Below are positions 15,761 to 23,502 of a DNA stretch of 30,361 nucleotides, in pieces. The notes beneath the pieces are model-generated. The model was not told where the DNA came from, ran no database searches, and saw only the letters and a list, made by a program, of their open reading frames with translations. Position 1 is the first letter of the stretch. The number at the start of each line of letters is the position of its first letter. The translations under genes were made by a program, and so were the position numbers. This DNA comes from JAFGJQ01 sp964586145 (GTDB lineage Bacteria > Planctomycetota > Phycisphaerae > UBA1845): NCBI GenBank assembly GCA_964586145.1, contig CAZPHH010000058.1:1-30361 (forward strand). The letters are read 5' to 3'.

Positions 15761-17715
15761 TTCTCGGCTTTCAGTATCTGCTCATGGAAGCGGTGCATCT
15801 GCCGGAACCGGTACAGCAGGTTCTGGTTCGGCATGTTGCGACCGTCCTTGTCCGGATCGTCCGCGAGCCGGTTGCGGTCCCAGTTCGCCTCGATCCACGT
15901 TAACGCTTCCACGCAGCCCTTGTCCAGTTCGGCCAGCCGCGCCCGGTCCCATTGGCCGCCCCGAAGCACCTCCGGCGCCGCCAGGAAGTGATCGAACACG
16001 TACGCGTACACCGCCGCCGACTGCGTCATGGCGTCCCACGCCTCCACGTTCTGCCGGACGCTGCTTCGCATGCCGGCCAGCGCCTCACGAATGCGTTCCA
16101 GCCGGGCGCGATAGGCGCGCGCCTCGTCACCCCAGGCGCCGGCCTTGGCCTTGGCCTGGGCGAGGGTCGCTTCGTCCATCCAGCAGCTCGTGTTGAACCG
16201 GTCCAGCCGCCATTTGATGGTGTACAGATCCTTCCAGACCCGGCCGAACTCCTCGCCCTGGGTCGACCCGAAGAAGTCGCGGACGAATCCCCGGTAGAAG
16301 TCCGCCTCGTCCCACCGGCTGCCCGACCAGGCGTGCGCCGCCGCATAGGCAAACCCCGGCCACATCGCATCGCTCATGTATCGCGTGGGCGTCCACACCG
16401 TGATGTCAAATCCCAACAGGTCATGCGTGCGGGCGATTTCCGCGAACCGCTGAATGTTCACGTAGTTGAAGTCGGAAGGCAGGATCATGTGCGGATGGCA
16501 CATCAGGGCCGGGCAGGCGATGATCTCAAAGCCCTTGGATTTGAAGAACTTCACCGACTCGTCCGTCATGTCCGGGTTGTAGTGCCAGTCATAGATGAGG
16601 GTCCGATCCGTGGGCAGGGCGTCCGCGATGTCCCGGTGGTGCAGGATCATGTCGCCCCAGAGAGACATCTTCCGCCCGCGCTGGTCCACAAGGGCCTGAC
16701 AGCGCTGGAGATGCTTGATGAACCATTCCACGTGTGAGATGCCCGGCCACTTCTCCTGGCAGCGCGCACAGTGGGTCTGGTCCACCTCGTCCAGCCCGAT
16801 GTGCAGCTCCGGCGCCGGGAAGACGCTCGCCGCCGTGTACATCCGGTCCAGATACTCGTACGTCTTTTCGCTGGCCGGGCAGAGGACGTTGGTGTAGCCC
16901 GGTACCTGCGTGCCCGCCCAACTCGCCTTCGGCGTCTTGTCGGTGGTCTGGTGCAGAATCTTCTTGAAATCCGGATGCCGCACGAACAGCCGCGCGTGCC
17001 CCAGCGACTCCACCTCCGGTATCAGCGTAATGTGGCGCTGGTCGGCGAACGCCACCAGCTCGCGAAGGTCCTGCTCCCGCCACGGGTGCGGCGACATGAG
17101 CCACGGGTAGCTCTCGTGGTACAGGGCCGCGTTCTCATCGTCCGTCAGGTGCAGGTGCAGGTAGTTGATCTTGTACCGACCACAGAACTCCACCACCCGC
17201 CGGTAGTAGTCCATGTTCTCGTTCGCCCGGGCCATGTCGACCATGATCATCCGCCGCGCGAAGTCCGGCCAATCCAGCACGATTCCCGCCGGCGCCGTCT
17301 GCTCGTCGGTGATCATCTGCCCCAGGGTCTGGATGCCGTAGTGGATCCCCGCCCGGGTCGCCGATTGAATGGTGATGCCTTCCGCCTGGACGGTCAGCCG
17401 ATACGCCTGTCGTTCGATCTCCCGGCGGTAGGCGGATGCGAATTCGGGGATATCCACCTTCCCCAGCATCAGCCGCACCGGCACTCCACCGTCCGCGACG
17501 TTCACCTGTCGGTCCGCCAGCGCTGCCCGTAAATGGTCGACTTCTCCGCGGATGCCAGCCTCCACCGGTGCGATGGAAACGGCCTTCAGCGACACCTCGC
17601 CCGTCCCGGTTGTGAAGGCTTTCACGGCCGGGACCACCGTTGGCGAAGCCGCCGACGCGGCGGAGAAGCTCGCCATCATCACTGCGGCCAGGCATCCGAA
17701 TCGAATTGCGTCCAT
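15757..17715 (-). CDS. Secreted beta-N-acetylhexosaminidase, glycoside hydrolase family 20
   Basis: A 652-residue exo-enzyme that removes terminal beta-GlcNAc or GalNAc. A signal peptide (1-22) is followed by a GH20b-like alpha/beta domain (about 40-148) with YRLTVQAEGITIQSATRAGIHYG as two ≤20-residue parts at 105-127. The catalytic barrel starts at LDWPDFARRMIMVDMARAN (147-165). Key features are HLHLTDDEN (187-195), the catalytic pair D309-E310 in HIGLDEVD (the family usually has GGDE, here GLDE), SLWGDM (351-356) and YDWHYNP (375-381). ATG 17715 has GGAGG 7 nt upstream. It lies 38 nt after nagA and overlaps the FG-GAP lipoprotein gene. With NagA and NagB it forms a complete route from GlcNAc-ended glycan to fructose-6-phosphate, apart from the kinase. 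Confidence 0.92.
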   Translation of the reverse strand: MDAIRFGCLAAVMMASFSAASAASPTVVPAVKAFTTGTGEVSLKAVSIAPVEAGIRGEVDHLRAALADRQVNVADGGVPVRLMLGKVDIPEFASAYRREIERQAYRLTVQAEGITIQSATRAGIHYGIQTLGQMITDEQTAPAGIVLDWPDFARRMIMVDMARANENMDYYRRVVEFCGRYKINYLHLHLTDDENAALYHESYPWLMSPHPWREQDLRELVAFADQRHITLIPEVESLGHARLFVRHPDFKKILHQTTDKTPKASWAGTQVPGYTNVLCPASEKTYEYLDRMYTAASVFPAPELHIGLDEVDQTHCARCQEKWPGISHVEWFIKHLQRCQALVDQRGRKMSLWGDMILHHRDIADALPTDRTLIYDWHYNPDMTDESVKFFKSKGFEIIACPALMCHPHMILPSDFNYVNIQRFAEIARTHDLLGFDITVWTPTRYMSDAMWPGFAYAAAHAWSGSRWDEADFYRGFVRDFFGSTQGEEFGRVWKDLYTIKWRLDRFNTSCWMDEATLAQAKAKAGAWGDEARAYRARLERIREALAGMRSSVRQNVEAWDAMTQSAAVYAYVFDHFLAAPEVLRGGQWDRARLAELDKGCVEALTWIEANWDRNRLADDPDKDGRNMPNQNLLYRFRQMHRFHEQILKAEK

Positions 17716-17753
17716 GGTTGACCTCCGTGTGTTTCGCGCAGTTGGTAGCTCGT

Positions 17754-18659
17754 TCAAACCCCAAACGGCAGGGCCAGTTGCGGCGCTTTCAAACCCGGGA
17801 ACAGCGTGTTCCGCAGCCGCGTCCACGCGTACCATGCCGCGTCCGCGCTAAGCCCGCCGAATCGCACCGTGTTGTAGAAGCCCTCGACCGGCGTCAAGGC
17901 CGATCCGGCATAATTGTCTCCGCCGGGAAACCGGACGATGCGGTCCGGGCCCACCGTCAGCTCCAGGTGTCCCATCCGATACGTTCCCGCCGGCGCGCCG
18001 GCCGGGCTGGCGGCGTCCGTGATCATAACGATCCGGCCCGGGCCAAGCATTCGCACCACGTTGCCCAGGGCCATGGGCGGCACGTGCAGGCCGTCCGGAA
18101 TGAGCGACACCAGCAGGTCCGGAATCGAGAGCACGCGCTGGATGATGTTGTCGTACCGGTGCATGAGTTGGGGACACGCGTTGCCGAGGTGCGTAAAAAT
18201 CCGTGCCCCGGCCGCCTGTGCGGCCAGCAGCGTGTGGCGGTCCGCATCCGTATGTCCCAGGCTTACGAACACGCCGGCCGCGGCGGCCTTCGTGATGAAC
18301 TCCAGGCANNNNNNNNNNNNNNNNNNNNNNNNNNNNNNNNNNNNNNNNNNNNNNNNNNNNNNNNNNNNNNNNNNNNNNNNNNNNNNNNNNNNNNNNNNNN
18401 NNNNNNNNTCGGCGGTGATCAGTGTGATCAGAAAGTGCGAGCAGCCCGCCCGTTGCAGCGCTCGCGCGGCGTGCTCCACGCCTTCCGCCGTCACGTTCGG
18501 GTCCTGGAAATCCACGCCTGCGAAGCCGTTCACCTGCGCGTCGAAGAACGCCGGCCCGACCAGGTACGCCGCGGCCGACCCGTCGTCCACGTGCCACGTC
18601 TCGGGCGACGGAGTCGTCGGTTCGGCGGTCAGGACATCGTAGTATCGGGCTGTTGCCAT
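17754..18659 (-). CDS. nagA: N-acetylglucosamine-6-phosphate deacetylase, interrupted by an assembly gap
   Basis: NagA removes the acetyl group from GlcNAc-6-phosphate in the cytoplasm. Family signatures present are FFDAQVNG (the Q-x-N that replaces HxH), FVSLGHTDA (first metal His), IFTHLGNACPQL (second His) and IVMITDAASPAG (catalytic Asp). The metal-binding Glu of the LEGPF motif would fall in the 100-N gap, which is probably shorter than the true missing DNA: comparing with E. coli NagA, some 70-80 residues are expected where 33-34 codons are shown. ATG 18659 has GAGGA just upstream; the frame runs further only through tandem repeats. Both ends look short: the barrel starts about 40 residues in, and the usual C-terminal 'G.I..G..ADLV' tail is absent. 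It lies between nagB and GH20. Confidence 0.85.
   Translation of the reverse strand: MATARYYDVLTAEPTTPSPETWHVDDGSAAAYLVGPAFFDAQVNGFAGVDFQDPNVTAEGVEHAARALQRAGCSHFLITLITAXXXXXXXXXXXXXXXXXXXXXXXXXXXXXXXXXXCLEFITKAAAAGVFVSLGHTDADRHTLLAAQAAGARIFTHLGNACPQLMHRYDNIIQRVLSIPDLLVSLIPDGLHVPPMALGNVVRMLGPGRIVMITDAASPAGAPAGTYRMGHLELTVGPDRIVRFPGGDNYAGSALTPVEGFYNTVRFGGLSADAAWYAWTRLRNTLFPGLKAPQLALPFGV
18309..18408. other. Assembly gap of 100 Ns inside nagA
   Basis: A run of exactly 100 N characters, a conventional scaffold-gap length rather than a measurement. It removes the NagA region containing the LEGPF metal-binding Glu. The coding frame appears continuous across it, which is chance or depends on the true gap size. 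Confidence 0.98.
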
Positions 18660-18690
18660 TTTCCTCGATGCTTCTGCGGCCCCGGCCCCG

Positions 18691-18946
18691 TCTGTGGGAC
18701 CGGTGCCGTTTGTGGGACCGGCCCCGTCTGTGGGACCGGCCCCGTCTGTGGGACCGGTGCCGTTTGTGGGACCGGCTTTCCAGCCGGTCTTCTCCCCCTT
18801 CGGGTTTCCAGTCTCTATTCTCCAGTGTCGCCGGTCTCTGGTCCGCACGGCGGACCCTACAGTGGGACCGGCCCCGTTTGTGGGACCGGTGCCGTTTGTG
18901 GGACCGGCTTTCCAGCCGGTCTTTGGTCCGCACGGCGGACCCTACA
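18691..18946 (+). repeat. Tandem 18-bp array plus A/B hairpin repeats between nagB and nagA
   Basis: Four perfect-length 18-bp units of the form TYTGTGGGACCGGYSCCG (18691-18708, 18709-18726, 18727-18744, 18745-18762) run into an A hairpin (18766-18790). After a unique spacer come B (18840-18861), two more units (18861-18876 and 18877-18894), A (18898-18922) and B (18925-18946). The unit copies the left arm of A, as if the hairpin had expanded by slippage. The last B contains the final Leu codon and TAG stop of nagB. Because 18 is a multiple of 3 and the units lack stops, they create false N-terminal extensions of nagA. Confidence 0.92.
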
Positions 18947-19712
18947 GGCGGCTTGCCGACTCCGCATCCAGGTACACCGTTGCTCGCGGGTGATCCATGA
19001 TCGCCGATGCCGGGCACGCCGTCGACCGCGGGCCGTGAATCGCCTGCCGAACGGCGTCCGCCTTTCGCGGCCCGGGCACGGAGGCGATCAGGTAATCCGC
19101 CGCCAGCAGCACCGGGCAGGTCAGGGTCAGCGCCTGGCGCGGCACGTCATCCAGCGTCGGGAAATGCCCCTCGGCCGTCTGCTGCATCCGGCACGCCTCA
19201 TCCAGGGTTACGACCTTGACGCGCTGCGGGTCATCGAAATCCGCCACCGGCGGATCGTTGAACGCAATGTGCCCGTTTTCTCCGATTCCGAGGAAGCATA
19301 CGTCCACCGGCGATGCCGCGACCCAATCCGCGTACCGTCGGCATTCCGCCTTCGCATCCGCCGCATCTCCGTTGAGGTAGTCGACGCGCCCGGGACGGAC
19401 CCTAGCCACCAGATGTTCATTCAGCCATCGACGAAAGCTGGCCGGGTGCGTGTCGGGAAGGCCGATGTACTCGTCCATGTGCAGCGCATGCACGCGGCGC
19501 CAGTCGATTCCCGGCGCCGCGGCAAGAGCGGCCAGCGTGGCCTCCTGCGAAGGTGCGCAGGCGAAGATCACGCGCACCACGCTCTTGGCAGCCAATCGCT
19601 CCCGCAGCAAGGCCGCCCCATGCTCACCGGCCGCCTCACCCAGCGATTGACGATCGGCGCACACCCGCACCATTGCCTGCCGAACCCGAAATTCCGTCAC
19701 GACATCTGCCAT
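18942..19712 (-). CDS. nagB: Glucosamine-6-phosphate deaminase
   Basis: A 256-residue cytoplasmic enzyme converting glucosamine-6-phosphate to fructose-6-phosphate and ammonia, the last step of GlcNAc catabolism. Typical motifs are VHALHMDEYIGLP (catalytic Asp in MDEY), SFRRWLNEHL and GIGENGHIAFNDPP, holding the ring-opening His. The usual final Glu of HIxFNEP is Asp here, a conservative change. It is close to the standard family length (about 245-265). ATG 19712 is followed by the natural NagB start; 14 upstream in-frame codons lie in repeat DNA. The stop TAG and last Leu codon are inside a B hairpin repeat. It lies between the symporter and nagA on the same strand. Confidence 0.9.
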   Translation of the reverse strand: MADVVTEFRVRQAMVRVCADRQSLGEAAGEHGAALLRERLAAKSVVRVIFACAPSQEATLAALAAAPGIDWRRVHALHMDEYIGLPDTHPASFRRWLNEHLVARVRPGRVDYLNGDAADAKAECRRYADWVAASPVDVCFLGIGENGHIAFNDPPVADFDDPQRVKVVTLDEACRMQQTAEGHFPTLDDVPRQALTLTCPVLLAADYLIASVPGPRKADAVRQAIHGPRSTACPASAIMDHPRATVYLDAESASRL

Positions 19713-19723
19713 GTTGCGTTCTT

Positions 19724-19787
19724 GGTCCGCACGGCGGACCCTACAATCTCCCATGCTGTGGTGGTGGTCCGCACGGCGGACCCTACA
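19724..19787 (+). repeat. Two B hairpin repeats between symporter and nagB
   Basis: Two copies of B (GGTCCGC-acg-GCGGACC plus CTACA) lie at 19724-19745 and 19766-19787, in the same orientation as elsewhere. They fill most of the 70-bp gap. The second contains, on the - strand, the last Leu codon and TAG stop of the symporter gene. Confidence 0.92.
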
Positions 19788-21495
19788 AACGGCCCTTTCC
19801 CTTTCTGCTCTTCCACGCCATCAGCCCCCCGACCACCAGCAGCGCCAGACCCATTCCCCCGTTTAGTCCGATGTCCGTCGACCTATGCACGAACGGCGTG
19901 ACCGCCAGCATGATCGCTCCGATGGCGGCCATGGAAATTCCCACCACCCGGAACGGTGACACGGCCGCCTCGCCGGCCGGCTGGTCCTGAGGCAGGGAGC
20001 CGATAGGCAAGTCCAATCGCTGCAGAAACGGCCGGACCCGCGCGGCCTCGGCGGACGCCCGGGGCCAGATCGCGCTCACGCCAAACATGATCAGGCTGGT
20101 CGCCGCCAGGCCGGAGAAGAATATGACGTTTTCCGGCTTGATTTGCGTGCCCAGCACCGAGACAGGTTCCTTCAAATGCAGGAACAGCGTCAGCGTGACC
20201 GTCAGCCCGCCCACGAAGCCGGCCAGCGCGGACGTTCCCGTCAGCCGGCGGATCAGCAACCCCAGAATCATCGGCACCGCCACGGGCGCCGTGGCCACGC
20301 TGAACAGCTTGACCATGTTGTCGAACAGGTCTTTGGCCGTGGTGCCCGCCAGGGCCATCGCGAGGGCCAGGGACGATCCGCCGACCAGCAGCGTGGCCGC
20401 CCGGCCCACGAACACGAGTTCCTTCTGCTCCGCCTGCGGCCGCAGCAGCCGGCGGTACACGTCGTTTGTGACCACGGCGGCCGCCGCGTTGTAATCACTA
20501 CTCAGCATGGACATCGTGGCCGCGAACATGGCGGCGATCATCAACCCCAGCAACCCCGGCTGCAGCAGCGTCCGGCAGAGGACGGCATAGACCTCCCTGG
20601 GCGCGGTCTCGGGGGGCAGGAACTGCCGGGCGGCCATGGCCGGCACGAACATGATCAGCGGCGTGACCACGTACAGGCCGGTGACCAGAAAGCCCATCTT
20701 CCGGGCCTCGCGCTCATCGGGCACGCAGTAGAAGCGCTGGATGATCTGCCAGTGGACGCTGCACATGGAAACGGCCAGCAGCAGCGGCCACGCGACGAAG
20801 TACATGGCGTTGTAATCGTCGGTTACCGGCCGGAAGAACCCCGGCGGCGAGCCCTCGATCAATCCGCCGATTCCACCGACCTTGGTGAGCGCGAGTACGA
20901 GAAGGACGAGCACGGCCGCGCCCATCACGACGAACTGGATGAAGTCCGTCACGATGACCGCCCACAGCCCGCCCAGGAACGTGTAGGCCAGCATGATGAT
21001 GCCGGACACCAACATGCAGCTTCTCATCTCCAGCCCCAGGCTCGCGGAGATGAACATGCCGATGGCCACAATTTTCAGGGCATCGTCGATGATCTTCAGC
21101 GGGACGCCCTGCCACGCGCACACCTGCCGCAGGGTTCGGCTGTACCGCGCCTCCAGGTACTCCACCGGGCTGTCCACCCGGGCGCGCCGCCAGCGCGGGG
21201 CGAAAACCAGCGCACAGAGTAGCGTGCCCGGAATGTACGACCACATGATCGACACGCCGGCCAGGCCGTCGGTATAGGCGATCGCGGAATACGTGACGAA
21301 CGCGAAGACGGAGAAGCCGCTCATGTAGAAGGAGCCGGCGGCCAGCCACCAGGGCACCCGGTTGCCCCCGCTGAAGTAGTCCTTCATGCCCCGCATGTAG
21401 CGGTAGAAGTAGGCCCCGATCCCCAGCATCACCACGAAGTACCCGACCAGTACGATCCAATCGGCTTGGTGCAGCGTGTTCGCAGTGGCGAGCAT
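19783..21495 (-). CDS. Sodium:solute symporter (SSS family), probable amino-sugar importer
   Basis: A 570-residue polytopic protein of the SSF/SGLT family. The first helix, WIVLVGYFVVMLGIGAYFY, is followed by the typical MRGMKDYFSGGNRVPWWLAAGSFYMSGFS (split loop 34-62), in which the 'D(Y/F)F.gGr..pWw..g.S......S' signature is clear. About 13-14 membrane helices follow, with GGLWAVIVTDFIQFVVM (helix 5 region) and MLSSDYNAAAAVVTNDVYRR (helix 8-9 region). The last helix is near the C-terminus, then a short KSRKGKGRL tail. ATG 21495 has GGAG upstream. Being directly upstream of nagB and nagA, it most likely brings in GlcNAc or a GlcNAc-containing disaccharide with Na+. The substrate is inferred from context only. 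Confidence 0.88.
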   Translation of the reverse strand: MLATANTLHQADWIVLVGYFVVMLGIGAYFYRYMRGMKDYFSGGNRVPWWLAAGSFYMSGFSVFAFVTYSAIAYTDGLAGVSIMWSYIPGTLLCALVFAPRWRRARVDSPVEYLEARYSRTLRQVCAWQGVPLKIIDDALKIVAIGMFISASLGLEMRSCMLVSGIIMLAYTFLGGLWAVIVTDFIQFVVMGAAVLVLLVLALTKVGGIGGLIEGSPPGFFRPVTDDYNAMYFVAWPLLLAVSMCSVHWQIIQRFYCVPDEREARKMGFLVTGLYVVTPLIMFVPAMAARQFLPPETAPREVYAVLCRTLLQPGLLGLMIAAMFAATMSMLSSDYNAAAAVVTNDVYRRLLRPQAEQKELVFVGRAATLLVGGSSLALAMALAGTTAKDLFDNMVKLFSVATAPVAVPMILGLLIRRLTGTSALAGFVGGLTVTLTLFLHLKEPVSVLGTQIKPENVIFFSGLAATSLIMFGVSAIWPRASAEAARVRPFLQRLDLPIGSLPQDQPAGEAAVSPFRVVGISMAAIGAIMLAVTPFVHRSTDIGLNGGMGLALLVVGGLMAWKSRKGKGRL

Positions 21496-21544
21496 GACAA
21501 CTCCGACGTGGGATTCAACGCATGCTTAGGATTCCATGCATGCT

Positions 21545-21713
21545 GTGGGACCGGCTTTCCAGCCGGTCTTGACCGACGTCTACAAACTTGACCACGTCGT
21601 GGTCCGCACGGCGGACCCTACAAACTACAAACTGTGGGACCGGCTTTCCAGCCGGTCTTGACCGACGTCGTGGTCCGCACGGCGGACCCTACGGACCGGC
21701 CCTCCAGCCGGTT
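21545..21713 (+). repeat. Cluster of A and B hairpin repeats downstream of the dockerin-tailed TIM-barrel gene
   Basis: Order: A (21545-21569), B (21601-21622), A (21634-21658), B variant (21672-21692) and an A variant starting GGACCGGCCC (21693-21713). A 38-bp block with A and TTGACCGACGTC is duplicated (21543-21580 and 21632-21669), which suggests local duplication. The last element ends 2 nt from the TGA stop of the gene on the - strand. The cluster fills most of the 220-bp gap to the symporter start. Confidence 0.9.
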
Positions 21714-21715
21714 AC

Positions 21716-23446
21716 TCACCGCTCACAATGAGCTGGGATCGGCCCCGTGACACCCGCGCCCGTGAAGCACTCCGTGAACCACGCGAAGTCCGCCAGGTCC
21801 ACGGCCCCGTCACGATTCAGATCGCCGTTGGCGGCCAATCCCTCCGCGGGCACGGCCGGACCGGCCAGGTACGACGCGAGTTCCGCATAGTCCGTCGCGT
21901 CCGCGTCGCCGTCCCCGTCCAGGTCGGCCCAATTCCGCGGCTGGGGGGTCACGTCCACGTAGTGGTCATAATGGAACACGGCAATGCCCGCCAAGGCCCC
22001 GGCCCGTGACGGAGACAGCATCGTGTGGTACGTGCGCACCGCCGTGGTCATGGCCGAGAATGCCGTGGGCAGGTTGTCCCAGAACGTGTTGATGGACAGT
22101 GCGGGCGGGATCGGCTGGAAATTTGTCGCGACCAGGATCTGCCGGCCCTTGCCCGCGGCCTTGTCCAGCTCGTAGCTCGTCCAGCTCAGCAGGCCGCTGG
22201 CGTAGTCGATGTAGCTCATGAGCACCACGTCGTCCGCCAGGTCCATCACGTGCTCGATGAAGTATTGCGTGGTCCCGCCGTAGCTGAAGGCCGAGGGAAG
22301 GTGCGTGCTGTTCTCGTGATGGGCCGACAGGTCCACGCCGATCGCCATGTTCGATCCGCCGTTGGCATCCAGGTGCTGCCGGGCGTTCACCAGCACGTTG
22401 GTCAGGAAGTTGACGGCCACCTGCCGGCGGCCCGCTTCATTGGTTGCGTCCTTGTACGTGCTGTGCAGCCAGAACTCCACGTCAAAGTGGTATCCGTCGA
22501 AATCGTCGTTCGGGTCCTCCGGCGTGGCGTTGTTCATGGCCAGCACCTGGTTGAGCCGCGTCTGGACGAGGGTCGGGTTGTCCTGCCAATGCACGTCGCC
22601 GCCCAGGGCGTCCACCCGAATGCCGCTGGCGTGCGCGGTTTCGATGAACACCCGCATATTCGCCCGCTCTTCCTCCGTGCCCAGGGCCCACACCGTGTAA
22701 CCGCCGAGGAAGATCCAGTTGATCCCCTCCTGGGCGCAGAAGTCCAGAACGGCCTGCGACTCCGCGCTGCTGCCGAACTTCGTGCCGGCGTAGAGCCAGA
22801 CGGCCCGCACGGAATCGCCGTCCGGCGGCGGGTTCAGATTCACCGGGGTTAGCGTATACGTTTCCCCGCCGCCGGAGACGGCAAACACCTCGTCAAAATC
22901 GAACCGGGCGGTGCCCGCCTGGTCGTTCTTGCGCACGATCAGCTTGATCTGGCAGTTCGTCAGGTCCAGCACGCCGCTGCCCGCCGTACGGGTCAGCGCG
23001 CTGAACTCGAACGTGTACGTCTGGTAGTCGGCCGTCAGGTCGACCGTGGGCGTGGACCACTCCGTCACGCCGTCGACCATGTTCAGCGACAGCCGCAGTT
23101 GCGGCGTGCCGGAATGCCCTGCGTTCGGCACCAGGCGGGCGTCCACCCGGATGCCTGTGTACGCGGACACGTCCCGGAAGGCCTCCTCCTTGTTTCCGAT
23201 GCCCCAGCTCGAAGCGGAGAAGTCCACCGAGTGGAAGGCGCCGTTGCCGGAGGACCCGCCGGCCGTAATGCCGCGGTCCAGCGTCCCGGCCCCGAACGCG
23301 TTCCAGTTCGCCCGGGGGTTGTAGCTGCCCACCGCGGCGTCGTTGAAGTTCTCAAGCAGGGTATCGGCCTGAGCCGGCGCCCACCCCCCGGCAAGGAGGC
23401 CCGCCGCTCCCGCCATCCATCCCAGTCGCCATGTGCTCAATCGCAT
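21716..23446 (-). CDS. Secreted TIM-barrel protein with GH18-like motif and dockerin-like tail
   Basis: A 576-residue secreted protein whose family I do not recognise. Signal peptide: about 1-27. Residues 28-195 form a beta-sandwich-like domain (LLENFNDAAVGSY, GTLDRGI) resembling a carbohydrate-binding module. A TIM-barrel-like domain (about 212-495) shows IFLGGYTVWALG, SGIRVDALGGD, FDGYHFDVEFWL (316-327) and VVLMSYIDYA (407-416). The third fits the GH18 DxxDxDxE signature with His at the second Asp (D317, H320, D322, E324), and MSYxD fits the GH18 M-x-Y-D strand. A dockerin/EF-hand pair ends the protein (DLDGDGDADATDYAEL and DLNRDGAVDLADFAWF). ATG 23446 has GAGG 7 nt upstream. It is paralogous to the protein at 24384-25982. 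Chitinase- or endohexosaminidase-like activity is a hypothesis. Confidence 0.75.
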   Translation of the reverse strand: MRLSTWRLGWMAGAAGLLAGGWAPAQADTLLENFNDAAVGSYNPRANWNAFGAGTLDRGITAGGSSGNGAFHSVDFSASSWGIGNKEEAFRDVSAYTGIRVDARLVPNAGHSGTPQLRLSLNMVDGVTEWSTPTVDLTADYQTYTFEFSALTRTAGSGVLDLTNCQIKLIVRKNDQAGTARFDFDEVFAVSGGGETYTLTPVNLNPPPDGDSVRAVWLYAGTKFGSSAESQAVLDFCAQEGINWIFLGGYTVWALGTEEERANMRVFIETAHASGIRVDALGGDVHWQDNPTLVQTRLNQVLAMNNATPEDPNDDFDGYHFDVEFWLHSTYKDATNEAGRRQVAVNFLTNVLVNARQHLDANGGSNMAIGVDLSAHHENSTHLPSAFSYGGTTQYFIEHVMDLADDVVLMSYIDYASGLLSWTSYELDKAAGKGRQILVATNFQPIPPALSINTFWDNLPTAFSAMTTAVRTYHTMLSPSRAGALAGIAVFHYDHYVDVTPQPRNWADLDGDGDADATDYAELASYLAGPAVPAEGLAANGDLNRDGAVDLADFAWFTECFTGAGVTGPIPAHCER

Positions 23447-23502
23447 GAAAGACCTCGCTCCGTTCGTCCGCTCCGCGACTCCACACCCACATCCTGGGCC
23501 GA

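Noticed and set aside
18691..18894. Possible CRISPR array
   Set aside because: The 18-bp units are directly adjacent without spacers and derive from the hairpin repeat; no cas genes are present.
17640..19901. 753-codon + strand open frame through nagA, gap and nagB
   Set aside because: It reads through the Ns and the hairpin repeats, and its translation is Arg-rich noise. The NagA and NagB signatures are on the other strand.
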